64,000 nucleotides of DNA from Panulirus ornatus (GCF_036320965.1 NC_092270.1:15992775-16056774), one strand, 5' to 3'. Numbered from the stretch's first letter, positions 21,800 through 34,585 are shown. Notes: generated by a model from the sequence alone, not told the origin. A program made the numbers and translations.

Positions 21800-24700
21800 T
21801 TATCATGGGATTATATGTGATAGAGTGTAAGAAAGTAAACTCTAGATTGATATGAGTAAAACTGAAAGTGGATGGAGAGAGATGGGTGATTATTGGTGCA
21901 TATGCACCTGGACATGAGAAGAAAGATCATGAGAGGCAAGTGTTTTGGGAGCAGCTGAGTGAGTGTGTTAGTAGTTTTGATGCACGAGACCGGGTTATAG
22001 TGATGGGTGATTTGAATGCAAAGGTGAGTAATGTGGCAGTTGAGGGAATAATTGGTGTACATGGGGTGTTCAGTGTTGTAAATGGAAATGGTGAAGAGCT
22101 TGTAGATTTATGTGCTGAAAAAGGAATGGTGATTGGGAATACCTGGTTTAGAAAAGAGAGATATACATAAGTATACGTATGTAAGTAGGATAGATGGCCA
22201 GAGAGCGTTATTCGATTACGTGTTAATTGATAGTTCGGGCGAAAGAGAGACTTTTGAATGTTAATGTGCTGAGAGGCGCAACTGGAGGATATTTGATCAT
22301 TATCTTGTGGAGGCGAAGGTGAAGATTTGTAGAGGTTTTCAGAAAAGAAGAGAGAATGTTAGGGTGAACAAAGTGGCGAGAGTAGGTGAGCTTGGGAAGG
22401 AGACTTGTATGAGGATCTACCAGGAGAGACTGAGTGCAGAATGGGAAAAGGTGAGAGCAAAGGACGTAAGGGGAGTGGGGGAGGAATGGGATGTATTTCG
22501 GGAAGCAGTGATGGCTTGCGCAAAAGATGCTTGTGGCATGAGAAGCGTGGGAGGTGGGCAGATTAGAAAGGGTAGTGAGTGGTGGGATGAAGAAGTAAGA
22601 TTATTAGTGAAAGAGAAGAGAGAGGTATTTGGACGATTTTTGCAGGAAAATAGTGCAAATGAGTGGGAGATGTATAAGAGAAAGAGTCAGGAGGTCAAGA
22701 GAAAGGTGCAAGAGGTGAAAAACAGGGCAAATGAGAGTTGGGGTGAGAAAGTATCATTAAATTTTAGGTAGAATAAAAAGATGTTTCGGAAGGAGGTAAA
22801 TAAAGTGCGTAAGACAATGGAACAAATGTGAGCATCGATGAAGGGAGCTAATGGGGAGGTGATAACAAGTAGTGGTGATGTGAGAAGGAGATGAAGTGAG
22901 TATTTTGAAGGCTTATTGAATGTGTTAGATGATAGAGTGGCAGATATAGGGTGATTTGGACGATGTGGTGTGCGAAGTGAGAAGGTTAGGGAGAATGATT
23001 TAGGAAACAGAGAAGAGGTAGTAAAAGCTTTGCGGAAGATGAAAGCCGGCAAGGCAGCGGGTTTGGATGGTATTGCAGTGGAATTCATAAAAAAAGGGGG
23101 TGACTGTGTTGTTGACTGGTTGGTAAGGTTATTTAATGTATGTATGACTCATGGTGAGATGCCTGAGGATTGGCGGAATGCTTGCATAGTGCCATTGTAC
23201 AAAGGCAAAGGGGATAAGAGTGAGTGCTCAAATTACAGAGGTATAAGTTTGTTGAGTATTCTTGGGAAATTATATGGGAGGGTATTGATTGAGAGGGTGA
23301 AGGCATGTACAGAGCATCAGATTGGGGAAGAGCAGCTTGGTTTCAGAAGTGGTAGAGGATGTGTGGATCAGGTGATTGCTTTGAAGAATGTATGTGAGAA
23401 ATACTTAGAAAAGGAAATGGATTTGTATGTAGTATTTATGGATGTGGAGAAGGCATATGATAGAGTTGATAGAGATGCACTGTGGAAGATATTAAGAATA
23501 TATTGTGTTGGAGGCAAGTTGTTAAAAGCAGTGAAAAGTTTTCATCGAGGATTTGTGCGAGTGGGAAGAGAGGAAAGTGATTGGTTCTCAGTGAATGTAG
23601 ATTTGCGGCAGAGGTGCGTGATGTCTACATGGCTTGTTGAATTTGTTTATGGATGGGGTTGTTAGGGAGGTGAATGCAAGAGTTTCAGAGAGAGGGGAAA
23701 GTATGCAGTCTGTTGTGGATGAGAGAGCTTGGGAAGTGACTCAGTTGTTGTTCGCTGATGATACAGCGCTGGTGGCTGATTCGTGTGAGAAACTGCAGAA
23801 GCTGTTGACTGAGTTTGGTAAAGTGTGTGAAAGAAGTAAGCTGAGAGTAAATGTGAATAAGAGCAAGGTTATTAGGTGCAGTAGGGTTGAGGGACAAGTA
23901 AGTTGGGAGGTAAGTTTGAATGGAGAAAAAACTGGAGGAAGTGAAGTGTTTTAGATATCTGGAAGTAGATTTGGCATTGGATGGAACCATGGAAGCGAAA
24001 GTGAGTCACAGGGTGGGGGAGGGGGCGAAAGTTCTGGGAGCGTTGAAAAATGTGTGGAAGGCGAGAACATTATCTCAAAAAGCAAAAATGTGTATGCTTG
24101 AAGGAATAGTGGTTCCAACAATGCTATATGGTTGCGAGGCGTGGGCTATAGATAGAGATGTGCGGAGGAGGGTGGATGTGTTGGAAATGAGATGTTTGAG
24201 GACAATATGTGGTGTGAGGTGGTTTGATCGAGTGAAAGAGTAAGAGAGATGTGTGATAATAAAAAGAGTGTGGTTGAGAGAGCAGAAGAGGGTGTTTTGA
24301 AAAGGTTTGGTCACGTGGAGAGAATGAGTGAGGAAAGATTGACCAAGATAATGTATGTGTCAGAGGTGGAGGAAACGAGAAGTTTGAGACCAAATTGGAG
24401 GTGGAAAGATGGAGTGAAAAAGATTTTGAGTGATCGAGGCCTGAACATGCAGGAGGGTGAAAAGCGTCCAAGGAATAAAGTGAATTGGAACGATGTGGTA
24501 TACCGGGGTCGACGTGCTGTCAATAGATTGAACCAGGGCATGTAAGCGTCTAGGGTAAACCATGTAAAGTTGTGTGGGGCCTGGATGTGGAAAGGGAGCT
24601 GAGGTTTTGGTGCATTATACATGACAGCTAGAGAGTGAGTGTGAACGAATGTGGCCTTTGTTGTCTTTTCCTAGCGCTTCCTCCCGCACATGCGGGGGGA

Positions 24701-24945
24701 AGGGTTGTCATTTCATGTGTGGCAGGGTGGTGACAGGAATGAACAAAGGCAGCAAGTATGAATTATGTGCATGTGTATATATGTATATGTCTGTGTATGT
24801 GTATATATGTATATGTTGATATGTATAGGTATGTATATTCCTTGTGTGGACGTGTATGTATATATATGTGTATGTGGGAGGGTTGGGCCATTCTTTCGTT
24901 TGTTTCCTTGCGGTACCTCGCTAACGTGAGAAACAGCGACAAAGA
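21800..24945 (+). mobile_element. LINE copy B, endonuclease and RT, inactivated, with long 3' UTR
   Basis: It starts within the endonuclease domain (WVIIGAYAPGHEKKDHERQV, then VIVMGDLNAKVSN, the GDLN block) and runs through the linker, RT and C-terminal domain. The RT has AGLDGIAVEFIKKGGDC, FMDVEKAYDRVDRDAL and FADD at 23751-23762. Frameshifts or stops near 22168, 22250, 22770, 22893, 22953, 23630, 23940 and 24240 disable it. The QG element of RQGC has become LRQRCVMS. It keeps a C-terminal extension (VYRGRRAVNRLNQGM, stop at about 24545). The 3' UTR is about 400 bp, longer than in copies A and C, and ends at the usual ACAGCGACAAAG. Confidence 0.92.
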
Positions 24946-24995
24946 ATGATAAAAATAAAATGATATTTATTTCATCTGTTTATTTATTCATTATA

Positions 24996-25410
24996 CTTTG
25001 GCGCTGTCTCCCGCGTTAGCGAAGTAGCACAAAGAAACAGAAGAAAGAATGGCCCAACCCACCCACATACACATGTATATACATACACGTCCACACACGC
25101 ACTTATACATGACTATACATCTCAACGTATACATATATATATACACACAAAGACATATACATATACCACATGTACATAATTCATCCTGTCTGCCCTTATT
25201 CATTCCCGTCGCCAACCCGCCACATGTGCGCGAGGTAGAACTAGGAAAAGACAACAAAGGCCACATTCGTTCACACTCACTCTTTAGCTGTCATGCATAC
25301 TGCACCGAAACCACAGCTCCCTTTCCACATCCAGGCCCCGCAGAACTTTCCATGGTTTACCCCAGACGCTTCACATGCCCTGGCTCAATCCATTGACAGC
25401 ACGTCGACCC

Positions 25411-25412
<2 letters not shown>
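24996..25412 (-). mobile_element. Inverted LINE 3' UTR (long type)
   Basis: Read on the minus strand, this begins CGGGGTCGACGTGCTGTCAA and follows the whole 3' UTR of copy B to GACAGCGCCAAAG. It therefore forms a large inverted repeat with 24504-24945, with only 50 bp between the arms. On the minus strand its 5' edge is a (TA)n array, so it is a 5'-truncated LINE insertion or a rearranged tail. Confidence 0.9.
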
Positions 25413-25478
<66 letters not shown>

Positions 25479-25488
25479 ATATATATAT
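25413..25488. repeat. (TA)n microsatellite
   Basis: About 60 bp of TA, then TTCAAA and a short TA run, joining the inverted LINE tail to the truncated 5' end of copy C. Confidence 0.97.
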
Positions 25489-27999
25489 GCAAAGGTGAGT
25501 AATGTGGCAGTTGAGGGAATAATTGGTATGCATGGGGTGTTCAGTGTTGTAAATGGAAATGGTGAAGAGCTTGTAGATTTATGTGCTGAAAAAGGACTGA
25601 TGATCGGGAATACCTGGTTTAAAAAGCGAGATATACATAAGTATACTTATGTAAGTAGGAGAGATGGCCAGAGAGCGTTATTGGATTACGTGTTAATGGA
25701 CAGGCGTGCGAAAGAGAGACTTCTGGATGTCAATGTGCTGAGAGGTGCAACTGGAGGGATGTCTGATCATTATCTTGTGGAGGCTAAGGTGAAGATTAGT
25801 ATGGGTTTTCAGAAAAGAAGAGTGAATGTTGGGGTGAAGAAGGTGGTGAGAGTAAGTGAGCTTGGGAAGGAGACCTGTGTGAAGAAGTATCAGGAGAGAC
25901 TGTGTACAGAATGGAAAAAGGTGAGAACAATGGAAGTAAGGGGAGTGGGGGAGGAATGGGATGTATTTAGGGAATCAGTGATGGATTGCGCAAAAGATGC
26001 TTGTGGCATGAGAAGAGTGGGAGGTGGGCTGTTTAGAAAGGGTAGTGAGTGGTGGGATGAAGAAGTAAGAGTATTAGTGAAAGAGAAGAGAGAGGCATTT
26101 GGACGATTTTTGCAGGGAAAAAATGCAATTGAGTGGGAGAAGTATAAAAGAAAGAGACAGGAGGTCAAGAGAAAGGTGCAAGAGGTGAAAAAAAGGGCAA
26201 ATGAGAGTTGGGGTGAGAGACTATCAGTAAATTTTAGGGAGAATAAAAAGATGTTCTGGAAGGAGGTAAATAGGGTGCGTAAGACAAGGGAGCAAATGGG
26301 AACTTCAGTGAAGGGCGTAAATGGGGAGGTGATAACAAGTAGTGGTGATGTGAGAAGGAGATGGAATGAGTATTTTGAAGGTTTGTTGAATGTGTCTGAT
26401 GACAGAGTGGCAGATATAGGGTGTTTTGGTCGAGGTGGTGTGCAAAGTGAGAGGGTTAGGGAAAATGATTTGGTAAACAGAGAAGAGGTAGTAAAAGCTT
26501 TGCGGAAGATGAAAGCCGGCAAGGCAGCAGGTTTGGATGGTATTGCAGTGGAATTTATTAAAAAAGGGGGTGACTGTATTGTTGACTGGTTGGTAAGGTT
26601 ATTTAATGTATGTATGACTCATGGTGAGGTGCCTGAGGATTGGCGGAATGCTTGCATAGTGCCATTGTACAAAGGCAAAGGGGATAAGAGTGAGTGCTCA
26701 AATTACAGAGGTATAAGTTTGTTGAGTATTCCTGGTAAATTATATGGGAGGGTATTGATTGAGAGGGTGAAGGCATGTACAGAGCATCAGATTGGGGAAG
26801 AGCAGTGTGGTTTCAGAAGTGGTAGAGGATGTGTGGATCAGGTGTTTGCTTTGAAGAATGTATGTGAGAAATACTTAGAAAAGCAAATGGATTTGTATGT
26901 AGCATTTATGGATCTGGAGAAGGCATATGATAGAGTTGATAGAGATGCTCTGTGGAAGGTATTAAGAATATATGGTGTGGGAGGAAAGTTGTTAGAAGCA
27001 GTGAAAAGTTTTTATCGAGGATGTAAGGCATGTGTACGTGTAGGAAGAGAGGAAAGTGATTGGTTCTCAGTGAATGTAGGTTTGCGGCAGGGGTGTGTGA
27101 TGTCTCCATGGTTGTTTAATTTGTTTATGGATGGGGTTGTTAGGGAGGTAAATGCAAGAGTTTTGGAAAGAGGGGCAAGTATGAAGTCTGTTGGGGATGA
27201 GAGAGCTTGGGAAGTGAGTCAGTTGTTGTTCGCTGATGATACAGCGCTGGTGGCGGATTCATGTGAGAAACTGCAGAAGCTGGTGACGGAGTTTGGTAAA
27301 GTGTGTGGAAGAAGAAAGTTAAGAGTAAATGTCAATAAGAGCAAGGTTATTAGGTACAGTAGGGTTGAGGGTCAAGTCAATTGGGAGGTGAGTTTGAATG
27401 GTGAGAGGCTGGAGGAAGTGAAGTGTTTTAGATATCTGGGAGTGGATCTGTCAGCGGATGGAACCATGGAAGCGGAAGTGGATCATAGGGTGGGGGAGGG
27501 GGCGAAAATTTTGGGAGCCTTGAAAAATGTGTGGAAGTCGAGAACATTATCCCGGAAAGCAAAAATGGGTATGTTTGAAGGAATAGTAGTTCCAACAATG
27601 TTGTATGGTTGCGAGGCGTGGGCTATGGATAGAGTTGTGCGTAGGAGGATGGATGTGCTGGAAATGAGATGTTTGAGGACAATGTGTGGTGTGAGGTGGT
27701 TTGATCGAGTAAGTAACGTAAGGGTAAGAGAGATGTGTGGAAATAAAAAGAGCGTGGTTGAGAGAGCAGAAGAGGGTGTTTTGAAGTGGTTTGGGCACAT
27801 GGAGAGAATGAGTGAGGAAAGATTGACCAAGAGGATATATGTGTCGGAGGTGGAGGGAACGAGGAGAAGAGGGAGACCAAATTGGAGGTGGAAAGATGGA
27901 GTGAAAAGGATTTTGTGTGATCGGGGCCTGAACATGCAGGAGGGTGAAAGGAGGGCAAGGAATAGAGTGAATTGGAGCGATGTGGTATACAGGGGTTGA
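25489..27999 (+). pseudogene. Endonuclease-reverse transcriptase ORF2 of copy C, N-terminally truncated
   Basis: A single open frame of 836 codons from the TA junction to TGA at 27997. In order it has the end of the APE endonuclease (NAKVSNVAVEGIIG; ALLDYVLMDRRAKERL; GGMSDHYLVEAKV, where SDHYLV carries the catalytic His), a basic linker, and the RT (AGLDGIAVEFIKKGGDC, SNYRGISLLSIPGKLYGRV, GFRSGRGCVDQV, FMDLEKAYDRVDRDAL, LRQGCVMSPWLFNLF). The catalytic LLFADDTALVADS has FADD at 27229-27240, and a C-terminal domain with LKWFGHMERMSEERL and RRRGRPNWRWKDGV follows. RT catalysis looks intact, but the first half of the endonuclease and the leader are missing, so autonomous retrotransposition is not expected. 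The TGA replaces an Arg codon (CGA in copy B), removing the last 11 residues. Confidence 0.9.
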
Positions 28000-28181
28000 C
28001 GTGCTGTCAGTGGATTGAATCAAGGCATGTGAAGCGTCTGGGGTAAACCATGGAAAGCTGTGTAGGTATGTATATTTGCGTGTGTGGACGTGTGTATGTA
28101 CATGTGTATGGGGGGGGGTTGGGCCATTTCTTTCGTCTGTTTCCTTGCGCTACCTCGCAAACGCGGGCGACAGCGACAAAG

Positions 28182-28193
<12 letters not shown>
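25489..28193 (+). mobile_element. LINE copy C, 5'-truncated, near-intact coding frame, short 3' UTR
   Basis: The copy begins inside the endonuclease block NAKVSN and runs to GACAGCGACAAAG plus poly(A) at about 28193. The 3' UTR is the short type, as in copy A: after CCATGGAAAGCTGTGTAGGT it goes straight to GTGTGTGGACGTGTG, without the roughly 200-bp middle section seen in copy B. It is the best-preserved member of the family in the window. Confidence 0.92.
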
Positions 28194-29230
<1,037 letters not shown>

Positions 29231-29232
29231 CT

Positions 29233-29690
29233 GACTTATGATTACATTACAAGGCAGGTGAATGATATGATTACTTAGCACCCTGACTTATGATTACATT
29301 ACGAGGCAGGAGAATGATATGATTACTTAGCACCCTGACTTATGATTACATTACGAGGCAGGTGAATGATATGATTACTTAGCACCCTGACTTATGATTA
29401 CATTACGAGGCAGGTGAATGATATGATTACTTAGCATCCTGACTTATGATTACATTACGAGGCAGGTGAATGATATGATTACTTGTCATTCTGACTTATG
29501 ATTACATTACGAGGCAGGTGAATGATATGATTACTTAGCATCCTGACTTATGATTACATTACGAGGCAGGTGAATGATATGATTACTTGTCATTCTGACC
29601 TATGATTACATTACGAGGCAGGAGAATGCTGTAATTAATTGGCATCCTGACTTATGATTATATTACGAGGGAGGAGAATGGTGTAATTAG
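29233..29690. repeat. 52-bp minisatellite (about 8.5 copies)
   Basis: The unit is CTTATGATTACATTACGAGG plus CAGGTGAATGATATGATTAC plus TTAGCACCCTGA (52 bp; starts at 29235 and 29287). Copies alternate TTAGCA(C/T)CC and TTGTCATTC. The last two copies are diverged. Confidence 0.95.
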
Positions 29691-29737
29691 TAGAGGATGT
29701 GTGAGTGTAGTAGCGCGAGGATCTACGTGATTACTTC

Positions 29738-29739
<2 letters not shown>

Positions 29740-29828
<89 letters not shown>
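29740..29828. repeat. (GA)n microsatellite, about 89 bp
   Basis: An uninterrupted GA run. Confidence 0.98.
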
Positions 29829-29831
<3 letters not shown>

Positions 29832-29981
29832 CTATGGGGAAATTTCCCGGCATGTCAGGTTTAGCAGGTAGCGCTCACCACAGGTGTTGCTTGGCGTAAT
29901 GTTTCTCTGGATCACCAGTTGTGTAGACTCGAGGTGTCAGCTGGTACTGACATCAACCATGAGACTTATCATCTTTTTAAA

Positions 29982-30325
29982 TGTTACATAGCCGTTCCGT
30001 GCATGTTTGTTTGTTCGTCTGGTGTTACATAGCCGTTCCGTGCATGTTTGTTTGTTCGTCTGGTGTTACATAGCCGTTTCGTGCATGTTTGTTTGTTCGT
30101 CTGGTGTTGCATAGGCGTTCCTTGCATGTTTGTTTGTTCGTGTGGTGTTACATAACCGTTTCGTGCATGTTCGTTTGTTCGTGTGGTGTTACATAGCCGT
30201 TCCGTGCATGTTTGTTTGTTCGTCTTGTGTTACATAACCGTTTCGTGCATGTTCGTTTGTTCGTGTGGTGTTACATAGCCGTTTCGTGCATGTTTGTTTG
30301 TACGTTTAGTGTTACATAGCCGTTC
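29982..30325. repeat. 41-bp minisatellite (about 8 copies)
   Basis: The unit is TGTTACATAGCCGTTCCGTG plus CATGTTTGTTTGTTCGTCTG plus G (starts at 29982 and 30023). Variants include TTTCG for TTCCG and CATAACC for CATAGCC. Confidence 0.95.
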
Positions 30326-30579
30326 AGTTCTCCTTGCCGGACATAATTATATTTTCGCCTCATATCTTTTGAAGGTGTGGCTTCCTGGTCATACTGAACT
30401 GCTCCACGAAGAAACATGAAATTGTTTGGATGACTCGATCATGTTCACTCTTGAAACTGAGACAGACCATACATAGGCGTTGTTCAACTGTGATATTCAT
30501 AGTGATACAACTAACCTAAAATTTAGCATATATCTTAAACCCACAAAAGTCTATTCATATATCCACTTCTCCTCTAGTC

Positions 30580-31290
30580 ATGACAATTGAGCGAAACGTT
30601 CTGTGTTCTCATCAAGGTTTCTTAAGGCATTTCGTACATGTATGTAACCCAGAATCCATTGATGAAGTTTGCAATCATCTATGACTTCCGCTATGAATTA
30701 CAGTATGGCAAGAATTTTTATTATTCATCCTGTAATCTTACTAGGAACTGCTTTATTGTTCATCCTGTAATCTTACTAGGAACTGCTTCTACAATATTTT
30801 TCCCGTAGAAAATTTGTTGCTATTACCCTATAGAAAGAACTTATTAAATGTTCTTGCTTTGTTAAAAACTTTTAATACTACTGTGGTCTTCAGCAATGAT
30901 AATGCAGTCAGGGTAAGTCTGATCAGAAATTCTGTCACTTCGTAGAAGGGTTGTGTATACAATATCCCATGTAACGAGTGTGATCAGATTTACATCAGTC
31001 AAACTGATGAAGTTCTTAATATAAGATTAAACCACGTAATGCTAGTGTTTGTTATGGTCAAGATTTTGATGCAATATTTTTCCACGTTAAAGATTTTGAT
31101 CATCAAATTGACTGGAGTAATGTTAGGTTATCACACACAATAATAGCTAGAACTATTGTTGAATTGTCTCTCATCAAACATAGTTGTAATACTAATCTAT
31201 GTCAAAATGTTGGTTGTTATGGATTAGATAACTTGATAAGTGAAGACATTGTAACTATGTTTCCCAGAACAGAGGTCGACCTGAGCTGGT
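30580..31290 (+). mobile_element. Penelope-like element fragment (RT end and GIY-YIG endonuclease)
   Basis: The plus strand reads LPYRKNLLNVLALLKTFNTT then VVFSNDNAVRVSLIRNS, the end of a Penelope-type RT. Next come KGCVYNIPCNECDQIYISQT and VLNIRLNH, the GIY-YIG core of these elements. After a frameshift at about 31040 it continues VCYGQDFDAIFFHVKDFDHQ, IDWSNVRLSHTIIARTIVE and LSLIKHSCNTNL, the usual Penelope C-terminal tail. The Gly of 'YIGQT' is Ser here. Stops and at least one frameshift show it is inactive. Upstream RT motifs are not found, so it is 5'-truncated. Confidence 0.8.
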
Positions 31291-31437
31291 AACTTGAGAG
31301 CAGTGAGGTGGTCGAGGGTGACCTGTGCCTTCACCTGCCCCACACAGCGACGGTTCTCTGTCTGTGCTCAGTCCTCATGATGTAATCATGGGAAACTCCT
31401 GACCATCAGCAGCTTCCATCTCTGTGTGATCTTACCT

Positions 31438-31600
31438 GACCACACACACACACACACAGACACACACACACACACACACATAAAGACACAATCATACACA
31501 CACACAGACACAAACACACACACACACACAGAAACACACTCACACACACACACACATACATCGACATCACACACATAAACAGAAACACACAAACGCCCAC
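31438..31600. repeat. Imperfect (CA)n microsatellite
   Basis: CACACA runs broken by AGACA, TAAAG and AATCATA. The complementary strand gives a false Cys/Val-rich frame. Confidence 0.95.
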
Positions 31601-31639
31601 AAAGAGCATAGGAACGCGCACCTTCATAGAACATACAAA

Positions 31640-31740
31640 CCTCCAACAGCCAGGATCGAACCCGGGACCCCTGTGCAACAGGCGGGAGCGCTACCGCTAG
31701 GCTGTGACTATTCGAATGCTATGCACTCGAATAGCCTTCG
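31640..31740 (-). mobile_element. tRNA-derived SINE head
   Basis: On the minus strand, CACAGCCTAGCGGTAGCGCT (A-box region) is followed by GGGGTCCCGGGTTCGATCCT (B box GGTTCGATCC, complement of 31654-31663). The spacing matches a tRNA-like promoter. The anticodon arm and acceptor do not fold as a proper tRNA. A perfect 8-bp hairpin (CTATTCGA, 31708-31715, with TCGAATAG, 31727-31734) sits at its 5' end. Confidence 0.65.
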
Positions 31741-32379
31741 TCTAACGTTGGTGAGTAACGGGGTCTACACAGGTCATTTCCCATCAGGCTCACACAGCCA
31801 GCAGATGGCATTTTACCGAACCTAAGTGTACAGCGCGGAGGTATATGTACTATGAAGGTGCGCGGTCATATGCACTATGTTCGTATTCATGTACCTCCGC
31901 AATGTAGAATATTTTCTACCACTTGCTATGCAGAACAATCCATAGGAGTAAATATGAATATACCCCTGAAATCATCGCTGTTCCTTCCAGTTGTGATAAT
32001 CCCTCGTCTGGAGCACAACTTGTAAGTTCTGCTTCTCCAGTTCTCATTTCTCCACCTCCAGTTTCCACGTCACTGTTGTCAGAACGTATCTTGACCCAGT
32101 AACCTTCAACACCTCTTCCCTCACCACCAGCTGGAGGGTCTTCCTCCACCACACTCGTTAAGATCTTTCATCACCACCAGCCTCCGAGTCTTCCCTACAC
32201 CACCACACTCAAACTCCTGCAGGATAACCTCCTCCTGTGGTGCTGGACTGAGAAATCCCACTTCATCCCTGACACGAGAAGCGGCCGGAGCAACACTGAC
32301 CTGGTGAAGTGGGATCAACTGTTTCGTGTTGGACACTGTGAGCGGTACGATTGTCTCCACACACCTTCCTACTGAACAG
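31741..32379. other. Unassigned region with coding-like open frames
   Basis: Between about 32110 and 32375 a plus frame stays open and reads LQDNLLLWCWTEKSHFIPDT, then DLVKWDQLFRVGHCERYDC, ending in TGA at 32373-32375. The minus strand is also open. I recognise no family in either. At 32379-32380 CAG|GTACGG looks like a splice donor, and the 29-bp array starts there. It could hold an exon, but nothing proves it. Confidence 0.3.
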
Positions 32380-32998
32380 GTACGGCACGGTACACTACGG
32401 TACACTTCCCACGTCACGGTACACTACGGTACACTTCCCACGTCACGGTACACTACGGTACACTTCCCACGTCACGGTACACTACGGTACACTTCCCACG
32501 TCACGGTACACTACGGTACACTTCCCACGTCACGGTACTCTACGGTACACTTCCCACGTCACGGTACACTACGGTACACTTCCCACGTCACGGTACACTA
32601 CGGTACACTTCCCACGTCACGGTACTCTACGGTACACTTCCCACGTCACGGTACACTACGGTACACTTCCCACGTCACGGTACACTACGGTACACTTCCC
32701 ACGTCACGGTACACTACGGTACACTTCCCACGTCACGGTACTCTACGGTACACTTCCCACGTCACGGTACACTACGGTACACTTCCCACGTCACGGTACA
32801 CTACGGTACACTTCCCACGCCACGGTACACTACGGTACACTTCCCACGTCACGGTACACTACGGTACACTTCCCACGTCACGGTACTCTACGGTACACTT
32901 CCCACGTCACGGTACACTACGGTACACTTCCCACGTCACGGTACACTACGGTACACTTCCCACGTCATGGTACACTACGGTACACCTTCCCACGTCAC
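32380..32998. repeat. 29-bp minisatellite (about 21 copies)
   Basis: The unit is CACGGTACACTACGGTACAC plus TTCCCACGT (29 bp). It contains GGTACAC twice, so the unit probably arose from a smaller repeat. Variation is limited to ACACTACGG or ACTCTACGG. All plus frames are open, which gives spurious proteins. From 33000 to about 33400 increasingly decayed copies (CACGTCACGTTACAC, CATGTCACTATAC) tail off. Confidence 0.95.
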
Positions 32999-33419
32999 GG
33001 TACGCTCCTCTGTCGTGCTACACACCCACGTCACGTTACACTTCTGTATCATGTTCATTACACCTGCCCATGCTACTAAGTATATCAATATACCAGTATA
33101 CCTCAGGGAAAGTTCCATATTACAATACACTCCTTTATAACCATATATCAGTCACCGGATATGCATGACACTATATGTCCCATGTCACTATACAACCACA
33201 TGTAATGTCAACGTCAATATTGAGATACATATATGATGACAGTTCTCATTTTACCATGTACTCCCACGTAAAGGTAACCTCCATACAACCCTAGGTAAGG
33301 GAAACATTTTTGTCATGCATTCCTATGTGACTGTACTGCGCATATGTGCCATGTGTTGGTTACCTCCATGTTACTAAATATTACCATGTGATTAGTACTC
33401 ATGTCACCACACAGTTCCT

Positions 33420-34315
33420 AGTGATGGTAATCTCCACATCACCATGAATGACGATTTGATGGTAATCTCTACATTACCATGCATGACCAGGTGATGGTAA
33501 TCTCCACATTAACATACATGACCATGTGATGGTAATCTCCACATTAACATGCATGACCAGGTGATGGTAATCTCCACATTATTATGCATAACCATGTGAT
33601 GGTAATCTCCACATTATTATGCATGACCATGTGATGGTAATCTCCACATCACCATGCATGACCATGTCATGGTAATCTCCACATTAACATGCATGACCAT
33701 GTCATGGTAATCTCCACTTCATCATGCATGACCATGTCATGGTAATCTCCACTTCATCATGCATGACCATGTCATGGTAATCTCCACATTATTATGCATG
33801 ACCATGTCATGGTAATCTCCACTTCATCATGCATGACCATGTCATGGTAATCTCCACATCACCATGCATGACCATGTGATGGTAATCTCCACATTATTAT
33901 GCATGACCACGTGATGGTAATCTCCACATCACCATGCATGACCATGTGATGGTAATCTCCACATCACCATGCATGACCATGTGATGGTAATCTCCACATC
34001 ACCATGCATGACCATGTGATGGTAATCTCCACATTATTATGCATAACCATGTGATGGTAATCTCCACATCACCATGCATGACCATGTGATGGTAATCTCC
34101 ACATTATTATGCATAACCATGTGATGGTAATCTCCACATTATTATGCATGACCATGTGATGGTAATCTCCACATCACCATGCATGACCATGTGATGGTAA
34201 TCTCCACATCACCATGCATGACCATGTCATGGTAATCTCCACATTATTATGCATGACCATGTGATGGTAATCTCCACATTATTATGCATGACCATGTGAT
34301 GGTAATCTCCACATC
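33420..34315. repeat. 35-bp minisatellite (about 26 copies)
   Basis: The unit is ACCATGTGATGGTAATCTCC plus ACATCACCATGCATG. Common variants are ATTATTATGCAT(A/G) and CATGTCATGG. Each unit carries ATGCAT and a CCATG...CATGG foldback. Confidence 0.95.
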
Positions 34316-34585
34316 ATATCCTCACTCTAGGATACAGTCCTGCTGTAACCAAATCCTCCCTCCAAGATACACTCCTGCTGAAACCTTATCCTCACTCTAG
34401 GATATAGTCTTGCTGTAACTGTATCCTCACTCTAGGATACAGTCCTGCTGTTGTAACTGTATCCTCACTCTAGGATACAGTCCTGCTGTTGTAACTGTAT
34501 CCTCACTCTAGGATACAGTCCTGGTGCTGTAACTGTATCCTCACTCTAGGATACAGTCCTGCTGTTGTAACTGTATCCTCACGTG
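34316..34585. repeat. 35-38-bp minisatellite with internal hairpin (about 7 copies)
   Basis: The unit is GTAACTGTATCCTCACTCTA plus GGATACAGTCCTGCTGTT. GTATCCT and AGGATAC form a 7-bp stem with loop CACTCT in each copy. The first copies are shorter and diverged. Confidence 0.9.

Noticed and set aside
25375..25488. N-terminal extension of the copy C frame starting MPWLNPLTARRPRYIYIY
   Set aside because: This part is read from the inverted LINE tail and the (TA)n array, not from the element's coding region.
31640..31710. Possible minus-strand tRNA gene
   Set aside because: A and B boxes are present, but no proper cloverleaf forms; a SINE head fits better.
32326..33168. 280-codon frame rich in HVTVHYGTLPTSRY repeats
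   Set aside because: Translation of the 29-bp array; the other frames are equally open.
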